Of a DNA stretch of 64,000 nucleotides, positions 15,401 to 26,577 are shown piece by piece; the stretch's first letter is position 1; each line of letters begins with the position of its first letter. Under the pieces are notes generated by a model. The model was not told the DNA's origin. It worked only from the letters and a program-made list of their open reading frames with translations, and made no database searches. Origin of the DNA: Haliclona indistincta (taxonomy: Eukaryota; Porifera; Demospongiae; Haplosclerida; Chalinidae); NCBI GenBank assembly GCA_964017065.1, contig OZ024784.1, forward strand, positions 15,729,152-15,793,151, read 5' to 3'. Made by a program: the position numbers and the translations under genes.

Positions 15401-18400
15401 CATAGAACTTTTCATGTGTAATATGATCACAAGTAGCAGAATGTCTACAGAGGGTCTACCACGCATCTTCAGAGCTTACAGAGTACAAATTACTACTCCT
15501 CACATGGTTGGCAGCAATGTAGCCCCCGCTGGCACCAAAGCTCTTGGTAAATGTTCCCATCATGATGTCAATGTCAGCTGGATCGATTCCCCAGTACTCA
15601 GTGACACCACGTCCTGATACCCCTATAGCGCCTATACTGTGCGCCTCATCAAGATACAAATATGCCTACAGAGAGATGGTGAATTCAAATCCTACCACAT
15701 ACACACGGTTTTACTACAAGCGATAAAACACTCATAATGACAAATTATTATCATCCGGCACAGCACATAACAAGCAGTCTACCATTAAAAAACACTACTA
15801 TACTGCATATTTAACATTCAGAACAGACGAATGTCTCAAAAGGATGCAAGAACAAAAGAAGCCTGCACAGTTGACAAAGTACCTAGCTACTCATTACCAG
15901 GTAGTAGCAATGGAACATAGGTCGAACACGATACAAGTGTAGCATAGACCGTGTTCGTATGATTTCAGAGGCATGATCTAGGACATGCATATTCCCAACA
16001 TTGTTAAGTTAAGGTTGCTGACTACCGAATGTACATGTACATGTACAAACCAACATTTACAAAAGGATATCGAATCATAGGATATTGGTTCTCAGAATGT
16101 TACGCACAGTCAACCCGCCTTATACTTCTTCTTCAGCTCAACAATCTCCGGCAGCTTGCACAAAGAACCTTCCATGCTGAAAAAAGGAGGAGAAGGTACA
16201 GTCATTAGGGCTGGTGCATTCCATCCACAGGCGAGGCTCACCTATAGACTCCTTCTACAATAATGAGGATCTTCTTCCATGGTCTATGGGTACGAGGTTG
16301 CCCATCTATAATAGCCTTCCGTAGTACAGCCTCTAGATCAGTCATGTCTAAGAAGAAGATTGATTCGATTATGAACACATGCACCACATAACCACAAGAT
16401 CCAGAACACGTATGCATGTGTAGCATGCTCACTCATGCAAATACTAACCATTGTGCTTGAATACTCTAATAGAAGCACCAGAGAGTCGAGAACCCAGCAC
16501 AAGCGAAGCATGATTCTTCTCGTCACTCACGATAAGGCAGCCCTAGAGTACAGAGTTGGACAATTATGTGACAATATCCTACTAATATCATGCTAAAAAA
16601 ATTCGCAATTATAACTCTACAAATTAATATAAATACGTCACAATGACAAAACACAGAACAATGTCATATTAAAGTGAGACTGAATGATCTTACCTTACTG
16701 ACTAGTGCAGGTAGGTTAGTGGAGTTGGTAGCGAATCCCATGCCAAACACAATAGCATCAGGCTTACCAACAAACCGTGCAATGAGCTTCTCAACGTCAC
16801 GAATTATATCAGTGGTACCTGGAAAATTGCAATGTACTCTATACTGTAAACTCTCGTAACTCTCAAATCACCGTCTCTTGAATATGTGGTGAAATGGAAA
16901 CCTTGAACCACTTACTATGATGTGAACCCACTTCCCTCTATTATCATCAGTATTGATACAGTAACATGAGGTAACACTACTTCCCTCTCAAGATGAACAC
17001 ATGTATCACAAAGAGAGGCCAACACTAGCGTACACAGAGTAGTAACGCACACATGGGACAAAACTAATTGTAGTCACTGCCAAGAACATTGTGTAGATAC
17101 AAGGGAACACGGCCAGTTCACGTACACATGCTGTATTACTACAACATTCGTTGTTTCTGGAGAGACTATTTCCATGAGGAAAGCAGTTAATGCTTCTTCA
17201 CACATAATAGATTATCAGCTAACATTACCTAGATACTGTTTACTTGCAACCTCTCTTCTACAATTACTGCGGTATTCTTTCAAAGTACATGAACCCATAC
17301 TGCTTTAATACGAGACTCCATTAAAAAATTAATGATTGAGACACTCAGAGAGTGGCGACTACTAGATATTGAGCATCATAATGTGCTGAGTGTATGGTAA
17401 TATACATCATAAGAGTTTAAAGTGAACAGAGGGCATGCTCCAGTCCTCTAGAGTAGGTATGTAAACATACTGTACATGGTCTGATTATAGTGGTGTGTTG
17501 TGTGTACGTGTGTTTGCCTGGTTGTTTATCCAGTATATTCCCCTACTTAACTCTTGTTTGTACTCTCCCAGAGCAAAGGTCAGACACTAATCAATCAAAG
17601 CAGCACATCATGGGTGCAGTCAACCAAGATGGCTGGTCACTGGCTTCATATCACATGATACTATCCTCTTGCAGACAAATGCAACCTAACAATATCCCTA
17701 CACCTAAAATACTATTTTGTATAATGAATTGACGAATCGAAGTTAGAATAGGGAATCGAGAATTGGTGAAAATGATCTAAACATATGATCACGTTTTGAC
17801 GGAAATAGTGCTGCTCTCGAAGATCAACAAAACAAGCAATTTCAGAGAAATTGAGTAACTTGAAGCCTGCTCTTGTGTGAAAGAAACCAAAGAGAAATCT
17901 TCATTGAGAGTGAAATGTACCATGATGCAACCATGTTGCTTCTTGAATCATAGGCATTATTGCTCTCTCTAGAATTTTTACCACTATTTAACTAGAACAC
18001 CTGTTTCAGAGAAGACACAAAACTGTATAATTGAAATAGACACATGAAGGTGATAACCTTGTAGAAATATTGTACAAACTCCATTACCCAGTGACCACAA
18101 TTCACACCTGGCGCAATGCCAATTTTCATACCAAAAACACCACAGTAGTGGCTGTGTGATGTAAGGCGTACCTATCATGATGTGAGATCGACTTTGTGAT
18201 TATAGACACGCCTGTTAGTCTGTTAATCAGTAACCACAATACACTCTTAGAGTAATCCCGCCATGAGGTGATAACCATATTGTTAACCATGTGCCGACTA
18301 GTGCTTGCTAACCTAACCATGTGCCGACTAGTGCTTGCTAACCTAACCATGTGCCGACTAGTGCTTGCTAACCTAACCATGTGCCGACTAGTGCTTGCTA

Positions 18401-20294
18401 ACCTAACCATGTGCCGACTAGTGCTTGCTAACCTAACCATGTGCCGACTAGTGCTTGCTAACCTAACCATGTGCCGACTAGTGCTTGCTAACCTAACCAT
18501 GTGCCGACTAGTGCTTGCTAACCTAACCATGTGCCGACTAGTGCTTGCTAACCTAACCATGTGCCGACTAGTGCTTGCTAACCTAACCATGTGCCGACTA
18601 GTGCTTGCTAACCTAACCATGTGCCGACTAGTGCTTGCTAACCTAACCATGTGCCAACTAGTGCTTGCTAACCTAACCATGTGCCGACTAGTGCTTGCTA
18701 ACCTAACCATGTGCCGACTAGTGCTTGCTAACCTAACCATATGTGCCGACTAGTGCTTGCTAACCTAACCATGTGCTGACTAGTGCTTGCTAACCTAACC
18801 ATGTTCCGGCTAGTGCTTGCTAACCTAACCATGTGCCGACTACTAACCTAACCATGTGTGCCGACTAGCTAACCAATGTGCCTATGACCCTAAATGAGTG
18901 GGCAGTCTAGGGTTAAATGTTTGGGTTTGTCTGTTTTATGTCAGATAGTCTTAAAATAGCTCTTCACTACTTGCTTACAAAATTTTCATTCTTTGAAAGA
19001 TACCTGCGAAGTCTGGAGAGCTTTATCACATGCTATGGCGATGCCTTTCTGATAGCTACATGCACTATCGACTAGAATATTATCTGCTACAGCGCTGGAT
19101 ATGTGTTCAGAAGAACGTTCATCACGCAGACTTGCATCAATTTAATTTTGTGAACAAGCCACATCAGTGTTGTTTACTGCACATGGTCTCTAGTCACATG
19201 ACATCACATATGGAGGCTCTAAAATGCACTTGAAGAAGCAGTATTTAAACTCTTGCCTTTGATTAGCTGTGGCTTTGACTGAGCTATGGAGTGTAGGGAA
19301 TGCTGTGCAAACTAATGTTAAAGCCAGATATTGTCTTCAACAAGATATTTTGAGATGATTTTTAGATTAACCAAAAGACGTCACAATTGTCCGATCCAAA
19401 TACTGCTAATGCCTATGTGCAAGATCTTTCTATTATCACCAATATAGCAAATATCTCCTATAAGACATGTGTAGCCTTGTGCAGCCACTTGTTGTTTATT
19501 CTATTGCTCGAAGCAACAACACTAGAAATATATTCATAAACACTGCTCTCCACTCATTAATATTGTTTAACCACATGGTCACCACATGTAGAGATTGCAA
19601 CTCACCAAGATCTCTAACAGTACTGGGCGATCCAACTCCATACTTGTACACAGCCTCAATAGCAGCATCAGCACAAGGACCTTCTTTTTGAGCAAATCCG
19701 AGATAATTGTACGAACCAAGATTGAGACAAGTTGTGCTCTTGCCTGTCAATCTAAAAATTGTTTTAAGAGATCAATTAGTAATTTAAAAAATACTGTACT
19801 GGCGTGTTGCTAGGCACTACCCACTTATTATAGGCATGTACTGTCTGTTAAGTGCATAAATTATTTTGCTCCAGCTCTCAATATACTTGCATTGAAAGTA
19901 CACTCTTTATTAGGTGGATCTCGTGTGTAAGCACATATCTCCTTCCTAAGTACATGCACCTAGTAACGTGTCAGATAGAGCATGCTATACGTGACTGTGC
20001 AGAGTAAAGCAATGTTTATAATCGCAACTTCAAGCAAGAAGCACGTAAACAGTTGCAAGACCCAATAATCTATACCCAAGAATAAACTAGATGATCTATG
20101 TTGAAGTTAGCATGCGAAAGCCGACTAACCTGAATGTCCAGTTATGGTCATCACTGACTCTCTCCATGATATCAACCTGAGCTCCCGGAGTGCTGCATAT
20201 CGGTACATTCCAACGATCTCTGACCTTACGATACATGTACAGCTAGGTTACGAGTATAGAACCGCTCAAACTCTAGTCCCATCTTGAACATGTC
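12482..20294 (-). pseudogene. SPTLC2: Serine palmitoyltransferase subunit 2, copy A, without exon 1 and frameshifted in exon 2
   Basis: Twelve of the 13 exons of copy B are present: 20130-20294, 19606-19751, 16694-16818, 16449-16542, 16242-16347, 16119-16176, 15504-15665, 14521-14647, 14436-14472, 13647-13745, 12639-12768 and 12482-12553. The PLP-lysine block [12 protein letters not shown] is intact, as are the other later exons. Exon 1 (cytosolic N-terminus and membrane helix) is absent. Exon 2 has a 10-bp insertion near 20235-20244 that changes CTCGTAACCTGTATCG to a frame with an early TAA. The donor after exon 7 is GC (AAG|GCGGGT) where copy B has GT. As written it cannot make full-length enzyme; internal initiation could only give a truncated protein. 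The upstream side joins a WDR20 exon-1 fragment reading in the same direction. Confidence 0.88.
18281..18867. repeat. 30-bp minisatellite, expanded in copy A
   Basis: Unit GTGCCGACTAGTGCTTGCTA plus ACCTAACCAT. Fifteen units in strict 30-bp register from 18291, one with a single substitution (GTGCCAACT), are followed by about four degenerate or shortened units. It lies in the intron between SPTLC2 exons 3 and 4. Copy B has only one full unit and a part. Confidence 0.97.
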
Positions 20295-20484
20295 CTGCAT
20301 CAGTTCAAACATACAGTAAAGAGTGATCCTAGTGATGCAACTATGCACTCAGTGAGGTTTGAAAGTATGCAAACAAGATGCATTTAATGCCACAGGCACT
20401 AATTATAAATCAAAATGAATTTTTTCGTTAAAGTTTAGCTACCCAGCAAATTAGTCAATGAAGCAGAGCTTGTCACAAAAATAA

Positions 20485-20646
20485 TTGAAGCGATTTCACA
20501 TTTTTGTAGATGCCTTCCTTTCCTTTGAATTCTGTTCGCAGGTCAGAGGCGGTCGTGGCAACACCTTTCCCTATATGGCAGCCATCTTCTTGTTTTTGGG
20601 CGTAATTTTAATGGGTGGGCCGACCGCACCTCCAAAACCGTAGTCC
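20485..20646 (-). pseudogene. WDR20: WDR20 exon 1 and 5' UTR fragment (duplicate)
   Basis: Matches 60483-60644 over 162 bp with a few differences, including the segments coding DLRTEFKGKEGIYKNVKS and the 5' UTR GGGCGTAATTTTAATGGGTG. A change near the start turns MAANAGKG into MAAI followed by TAG, so it cannot code the protein. It abuts copy A of the duplication with little or no spacer and reads toward the SPTLC2 copy A exons. At 20646 it is cut by transposon DNA. Confidence 0.93.
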
Positions 20647-22480
20647 GGATGTAAGTTTACTACGTCACGGGCAGGAACCACGTGCTGCATACCGTCTTGC
20701 CTCCTCGCTAGCCACCAAATGGAAGCAGCCGTACTCGATGACTCTAAACTATCTGGTGTTCAGCAGGGTGATCCTCTTGGCCCTCTCCTTTTCTCACTGG
20801 TGATTTTAGAATTGCTTGACCACATGAGCGACTCTCTTGCCTTTTCTATCTGGTACCTGGATGACGGGACTCTCGTTGGTCCCCGTTCTGTAGTAGCTCT
20901 TATTTTCTCTAAAATTCTTGAGCTTGGCCCCTCTTTGGGTCTCCACGTCAATCTCTCAAAATGTGAAGTCTTTTGGCCCTCAGGCGACCAACTTTTCCCT
21001 GACCTCCCTCCTGAATTACGCCGTGTAAAGTCCCCTGATTAAGGTGTTGATTTGTTGGGTGCTCCCATTCTTGGCCCTGATAGCTACTTTGAATCTTTTG
21101 TTCACAAGAAGGTTACTAATGTTCATAATATGCAGATTCACTTAGCTGATTTGGATAACCCTCAGGTGGCTCTCCATCTACTGCGTTCTTGTCTGGGTCA
21201 ATGCAAAATTGCTCATCTCCTTCGTACCCTCCCTCCTGGTTCTGCTTCTGAGTCTTTTCTTTTGTTTGACAGCAACCTTCGCTCCTCTCTAGAATCTATT
21301 CTATGTTCCTCTCTAGACTCCACCGCTTGGCATCAAGCCACTCTCCCAATTAGTCTAGGCGGCCTTGGCATTAGATCTGCAGCTAACTCATCTCTTCCTG
21401 CCTTTCTTGGTAGTATATTCTCATCTCGGGACATTTTCGATCATCTCACTGCACAAATTCATTCAAAGTGTCCCTCTTCCTTTGATCAAGAGGAAACTGT
21501 CGCCATTGCTCAACTGCACGACATTCTGCACGATACAGATCCTTGCGCCTCCCAAAAATCTATTCAGAGAGCCCTTGATCTTCATTCTTTTCACTCTCTC
21601 AAAGGTTCACTACCTCTGAGGGACCAAGCACGTCTCAACACTATCTCCTCTTCTGTGGGTTCCTGGTTGCGGGCAATCCCCAACCCAAACCTCGGCCTCG
21701 CCATGCTCCCACAGGAGTTTGTGATTGCTGTTAGGCTCTGGCTTGGCATCAAACTTTTCCCCTCTTCCCCCCAATCTGTCAGCTGCCCTTGCGGTCAAGT
21801 GATTGACTGTTATGGTGACCATCTCCTTGGCTGTGGTCAAGGCCCTCTCCGTATCAAACGTCATGACTCTATAAGAGATATCATCTGGCAGTCTCTTATT
21901 CTTGACAATCCTCAAACATCTAAGGAACAGAGATGTGACAGTTCCAACTCTAGACCAGGTGACATCCTCCACCCAGATTTCATTCTCGGGAAACCAGCTT
22001 TCTTCGATGTTTCAGTTCGAAATTCTTTTATACCTCCCTTTATTGCCACTTCTGCTTCGCAAGCCGGCTCAGCTGGGATTGCCGGGGAATTGGAAAAAGA
22101 TTCTCACTATCGGGCAACAGTAGAATCACTCGGGGCTCTTTTCTTTCCGCTGGTGGTCGAATCCTTTGGCCTTTGGACGGCTCACAGTATCAAACTTCTG
22201 AAATCCATCGCTGGTAGGGTGGCCCTTTCAGCTAACATCTCGCATACTCCAATCTCATCCAGCAGCTCTCCATCAAGTTATGGTCTTTCAATGCCAAAAT
22301 GATACTATTCAGACTGCACTCCTTGTCTCCCACTTTGAATTTTGCTTCTTCCTTTTTTGATTCTGTCTACACTAAACCTTAGAACTTTTGTTTGTCGCGG
22401 CCCTCTGGCGCTGCCTTTTATGTGTATTATTTTTATTGTACTTTTCCATTAAAAAAAAATGTTTGTGCATAAAAAAAAAA
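20647..22480 (+). mobile_element. Reverse transcriptase element, mosaic and damaged
   Basis: From about 20755 a plus-strand frame encodes SGVQQGDPLGPLLFSLVI, then IWYLDDGTLVG (YXDD catalytic box), HVNLSKCEVFWPS, ATLPISLGGLGIRSA, and a C-terminal CPCGQVIDCYGDHLLGC zinc-knuckle-like unit, ending at 22302. An in-frame TAA at 21040-21042 splits it. The 5' part is missing. The bases just before (20680-20755) encode YRLASSLATKWKQPYS in another frame, resembling the minus-strand fragment at 23727-23905, so two elements are fused. Runs of A near 22449 and 22468 may mark 3' tails. Confidence 0.85.
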
Positions 22481-22832
22481 CTGGATGAGAACATCTGATC
22501 ATACTCATACGCACTTTTGAGATCCTCAATCCGTTGCCTGTGAGGAGCCCGTTCCAGATGCGGCCATGCTGCTCGTGCCCTAAACACGCCAGTGGACGTC
22601 ATCTGTGCAGAATCTCTGATCTAACTAATAACTATACTACATTAACACACCTTATTATATTATTTTATCTTTCCTTCTTAGCCCACTTCACGGTCACCTC
22701 TTATCTTTACTGTATTATAACTTCATTGTTGTAAATTGTGTATTATTTATTATCATTCACTAAGTACGAAAAAAAAAGGAAGCACGTGACATGCCCGCGC
22801 ACGTGTACTATAAAAGAATATGTGAAAATGAA

Positions 22833-22908
22833 CCTTAAGGGGATCTCTAGTAGATGAAAGTAATGCAATATCATGCGTTACTTTCATCTACTAGAGATCC
22901 CCTTAAGG
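22833..22908. repeat. Perfect 31-bp palindrome with 14-nt loop
   Basis: The arm CCTTAAGGGGATCTCTAGTA plus GATGAAAGTAA at 22833-22863 is exactly complementary to 22878-22908. This is a strong hairpin sitting next to the left terminal repeat, perhaps a foldback insertion in it. Confidence 0.93.
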
Positions 22909-23257
22909 GTGGAAATCCCAAACATCAGGATTACGAATATTTTGGTTTCTACTGTTAGTTGAAGGCTTGGTCAGTCACACTGATCACCCAAGAAAGTCGC
23001 CATTCGTCTTGTGGGCGTAGCAAGCCCCACCCAATGACGAAAAGTTGCGTTTCTTTCCTGAGCATGCCACACCCACACAAAATGTCAGACACACAAGGAA
23101 GAAACGATTTTGCAAAAAGGTCTCCGTCTGTAAGTTACAGAGGGGCGAATATTTAATGAGAAGACACGATTTCGGCAAAAATCCCCTACCAGCAAGAGCG
23201 ATGGAAGAAGATACATCTCCTTTTGCCAGAGCGCCAAAAAATGCCGCCTGACGCCCT

Positions 23258-23322
23258 CCCACCCTCCCCACAACCCACCCATCCTCCCCACAACCCACCC
23301 ATCCTCCCCACAACCCACCCAT
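23258..23322. repeat. C-rich tandem repeat, about 20 bp unit
   Basis: Three to four units of CACAACCCACCCATCCTCCC. It creates open frames rich in Gly/Trp on the minus strand that are not genes. Confidence 0.85.
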
Positions 23323-23726
23323 CCCTATGTGGGTCTCTCGTGATTGCCGAGTACGAAATAATTTTGTTCCAAATACGGCGAGTGCTATTGGAGTGTGGGT
23401 ACACCCATTTTCCTTGTAAAACGGGCAAGTAATAGCCAGGACACTGTAGATTATATTGTGCAAAGGGCAGCAAGAAAGAATAGTTCGGGTTTTCCTGGCT
23501 TAAGGTTCATTTTCCCAGATCCCGGTCACATATTCTTTTATAGTACACGTGCGCGGGCATGTCACGTGCTTCCTCACGGCCCGTGACGTAGTACATCCGG
23601 ACCTGGGATTGAGCTTCATATCCAAGACTAGTTTTTGTTTTTTTTTAACTTCCAAATAATTATAGATAATAAGATAAATAATAATGGCAATAGTGATAGA
23701 GTGATGATTATAATAAGGAACATGTG

Positions 23727-23905
23727 TTAGTGGCCGCAAGTAGAACGCGAGCCTCGGAGAGATCTGATAGCAGATCTCAGAAGAGAGAAGCCTAAAAGGC
23801 ATCTCAACCAGCACAGGGTAGATGAGTACGGCTGATCCCATTTAGTAGCAAGCATTGAAGCAAGACGCTTGTAGAACACTGTTGCCTCATTTGCAAGACC
23901 ACCAG
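23727..23905 (-). mobile_element. C-terminal fragment of a reverse-transcriptase protein
   Basis: The minus-strand frame reads YKRLASMLATKWDQPYS followed by a hydrophobic stretch ending SLLRSAIRSLRGSR, a C-terminal signature of some sponge and cnidarian non-LTR elements. The catalytic part is absent. It is related to 20680-20755 in inverted orientation. Confidence 0.6.
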
Positions 23906-23927
23906 TGGCGGAGAGGATAAGAGGAGT

Positions 23928-24005
23928 GAATGATGAGTGATATCCATATGATGAGTGATATCCATTATGATGAGTGATATCCATTATGATGAGTGATATC
24001 ATATC
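23928..24005. repeat. Short tandem repeat GATGAGTGATATCCAT
   Basis: Four units of about 17 bp. An ATATCCAAGACTAGTT flank occurs at 24001-24016 and again at 23612-23627. From 24020 to about 24500 I see no gene. Confidence 0.8.
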
Positions 24006-24504
24006 CAAGACTAGTTGGATATGACGTAGAACAGCCGCTCTTGCCAACCAACATGGCGGCTAACCGGAAACCACACCTCTAATTACGCCCACGCAAGAAA
24101 CATATCTATATATAGCGCTAGGGACGAGCTGACATTCTGCCTATTATTCTTTCTGGAACTTCTCAAAATTTTCAACCCATTATTCCCATTCATCTTGCCC
24201 AAAATTCTCGATATTATTCTTTGAAAATGAAGTGCGGCGGCAGTGGTCTCTTCTGTTGCCGGTAAGTGAACCAGAGCTTAGTTGCTGGGAGGTTGTCAGT
24301 GGTAAATGCATAGTGGAGTTGCTTGCTAAATTTGCCACTGGAGTGTATGCTGGGCTTATGTGTGTGGGTATATGCTGGGCTTATGTGCGCTACGTGTCGG
24401 TAGAATTTTAAGTAGCCCGCCCTTGTACACGTATTAAAAAAGAAGATTATTATTAGAAAAGAATTTTTGTGGTCTTGCATGAGCTGTTTGTTGGGTCAAA
24501 TGCT

Positions 24505-24790
24505 ATCCTGTTTCTAAGCCAGCGGCTTTCCAGTGCTTGCTGTTGTTGAGCCAGCGGCTCTCTAGCGCTATGCTGTTGACGGAGCCAGCGGCTCTCCAGT
24601 GCTTGCTGTTGTTGAGCCAGCGGCGCTCTAGCGCTATGCTATTAACGGAGCCAGCGGCTCTCCAGTGCTTGCTGTTCATGAGCCAGCGGCTCTACAGTGC
24701 TTGCTGTTCTTGAGCCAGCAGTTCTCTGGTGCTATGCTGTTCGTGAGTCAGTGGCTCTCTAGTGCTGTGCTCATGCTGGAGCTAGCGGTT
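24505..24790. repeat. Minisatellite, 30-40 bp units
   Basis: About eight degenerate units on GAGCCAGCGGCTCTCCAGTG followed by CTTGCTGTTGTT, alternating with a CTATGCTGTTGACG variant. Confidence 0.88.
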
Positions 24791-24939
24791 TTGCTGGTTA
24801 TGGAGTAGATTAAGGTGGCGGTGCAAGGACTTAATATTCATAGTTACATGGTTATGTTCTTGTGGTTGAATAACTATTTATAAACAAACCGATCTCCCAT
24901 AAGAGTATGGCAGAAATAATACACGGATGGTTTGTACAC

Positions 24940-25200
24940 GTTTTCTCGACTTCTGAGCAAGAGATCGACGCGCTGTAAACGCAGTGCTATTCAGTAGCAT
25001 CTTGCGCACAAACGTATAGAGCGAATTTTCGTAATAGCGCTTACTTTTTTTACAGCGTAGTTTTTTCTAGTGCACGAACGCTGCTTTGCTACCTTCGCGA
25101 ACGAATATCGACAAATCGCTCTATACGTTTCTGCGCAAGATGGTACTGAATAGTACTGCGTTTACAGCGCGTCGATCTCTAGCTCAGAAGTCGAGAAAAA
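24940..25200. mobile_element. Foldback element (about 260 bp)
   Basis: TTTTCTCGACTTCTGAGC, GAGATCGACGCGC and GTAAACGCAGT at 24941-24985 return inverted at about 25150-25200, and CGTATAGAGCGA pairs with TCGCTCTATACG further in. Arms are about 100 bp with short interruptions; there is no coding capacity. Confidence 0.8.
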
Positions 25201-25468
25201 GTGAGCATTCCATGCAGTTTCGGCTGGCGTCGGACATAGTTGCATTGTGCTGTGAGCATGTTTTTGTGTGAATTGCTGTTCGGAAGAGTTAGAGGTCCCT
25301 GTGTGGCTGTTTCGCTGTGCTATATTGCTGTTGCAGGGGGCATGCTGTGCTATTGTGCTAGCCTCGTCCCCAGTACATAATTATTAGCTGAATAATTTGC
25401 AAATGCTTTTGCTCATATGCAGGTGCTCCTTTGCAGCAGCAGCTTGGAGCGTGGCCTTCATTGGGTGG

Positions 25469-26137
25469 CAGAGGAGGTTGGCCACGCGTCATACTTACAC
25501 GCACGATCACATGACATTGAAATAGCAAAGAGCCCCGCCCACCGATGCTGCAGCAAAGCTGCTGGCAGTCCAGGCTGTCCAGCTACAGTCAGTGCTATGC
25601 GAATGGAGACCAAATGTACACGAGGCTGTCCACCAGTGATGGTAGAACTGCTGCTAGCAGTGATTGAATGCTGTAGCCTTGACTGGCGGTAGGCTGTGCT
25701 CAGTATGCTGTACGACTGTTATAAGCGGTCCTACAATAATGTTGGCAAGCTCCAATGCTGTTTCAAATGCTCAAAGCGTTCCTTCGGCGCTCATGGTCAC
25801 CGTAGACCATCTTTTGCTTCTTCCCAATGTTTCACAGTGTGGCAACCAAAACGGCCAAGCCGAGCCAAGCCTCCTGAAATACGACCTTCTTTTGGTCGGT
25901 TAACAACTTCTTGAACGCTTACAAACAGTTTCGCTCTGTCCTGCGCCTCCAACTAGTTGCAAATCAGCAAATTCATATAATATGAATAAATTCATGAGGT
26001 TCCAAAAGGTTCGAAAAAGTGTATTAATTTAAGTTATTCATGTTGGAATTACGTCCGGCCTGTGCGGTCACATGAACTCGGCCTACGCATTGCATACGTA
26101 GAAGTGATGATCGATGACGCGTGGCCAACCTCCTCTG
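25469..26137. mobile_element. 669-bp element with 24-bp inverted ends and a 9-bp target duplication
   Basis: The left end CAGAGGAGGTTGGCCACGCG (then TCAT) and its inverse at the right end are flanked by ATTGGGTGG on both sides (25460-25468 and 26138-26146). A 9-bp duplication suits Mutator-like elements; if only 8 bp are counted, hAT is possible. It contains no transposase. The 26147-26365 stretch beyond it has an open frame of no recognised family. Confidence 0.85.
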
Positions 26138-26365
26138 ATTGGGTGGCATGACTCTTCCTACGTTCTCCTCAGAATTGCCGATTCCAGCAGTTGATGCTTC
26201 GTCTGGTGCTCAGGCTGGAGGGACTGGTAGTGGTGCCTCTGTAGTGCAGTCAGGTTCTAGCCAGCTGAGTATTCTCACTCGTCTGCTACGCCGTTTGTGC
26301 GAGAGGATTGCGGCGTTGGAGTTTGTTGAAATGAAAGAGTTACTACCAGAGACGTGGTGACGAGA

Positions 26366-26577
26366 ACCGAGTACATATACCGATTGCGATATACCGCGCC
26401 GATATACCGTTGCGCATCGTCGCTAGAAGAGTCTAGAGCAAGCACGTGGCAATTTGCGGTAAGAAAAAGTTTCTCGAACATACTATATAAAAAGGCTTTT
26501 TTTCTTGCTCATCACAAACGCGAAAGCCTTTGAAAATGACTGATACCCAGCAAGCTGCACAAATGGAGGAAGATGAC
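26366..26577 (+). promoter_or_regulatory. Duplicate of the HSP90 promoter and start codon
   Basis: Matches parts of 60650-60910: the ACCGATTGCG block, AGAGTCTAGAGCAAGCACGT, GCAATTTGCGGTAAGAAA, the TTTCTCGAACATAC heat-shock-element-like half-site pair, TATATAAAAAGG in place of TATAAAAGGC, and CGAAAGCCTTTGAAAATGAC with the start codon. It is shorter than the original between these blocks. It faces into the globin remnants of copy B. Confidence 0.93.

Larger units (their letters stand above)
11938..20484. repeat. Segmental duplication, copy A (about 8.5 kb)
   Basis: From within globin exon 2 to SPTLC2 intron 1 this segment matches 26923-34895 in the same orientation. By eye most of the alignment is very similar with small indels; the largest length difference is the minisatellite at 18281-18867. 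The left edge is near CTAAAGACTGTCC (A) against AAAAGACAGTCC (B). The right edge is the sequence CACAAAAATAA, after which A continues into WDR20-derived DNA and B into SPTLC2 intron 1. Confidence 0.93.
22778..23573. mobile_element. Non-autonomous element with about 60-bp inverted ends
   Basis: The left end (GGAAGCACGTGACATGCCCG from 22778, continuing to AAAGAATATGTGA and AAAATGAACCTTAA) is repeated inverted at about 23505-23573. The interior has a perfect palindrome and a C-rich tandem repeat, listed separately, and no convincing ORF. The 22481-22777 stretch before it shows nothing recognisable. Confidence 0.8.

Noticed and set aside
18126..18753. Open frames of decapeptide repeats on both strands ([10 protein letters not shown] on the minus, [10 protein letters not shown] on the plus)
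   Set aside because: They come from a 30-bp minisatellite whose length is a multiple of three; it is intronic and nearly absent in copy B.
18281..18867. CRISPR-like array
   Set aside because: The units are directly adjacent with no unique spacers, and the genome is animal.
20615..20803. A host gene beginning MGRPHLQNRSPDVS
   Set aside because: It crosses the junction of the WDR20 fragment and a reverse-transcriptase relic; no independent support.
22984..23473. 159-residue Gly-rich minus-strand ORF
   Set aside because: It is created by a C-rich tandem repeat within a non-autonomous element.
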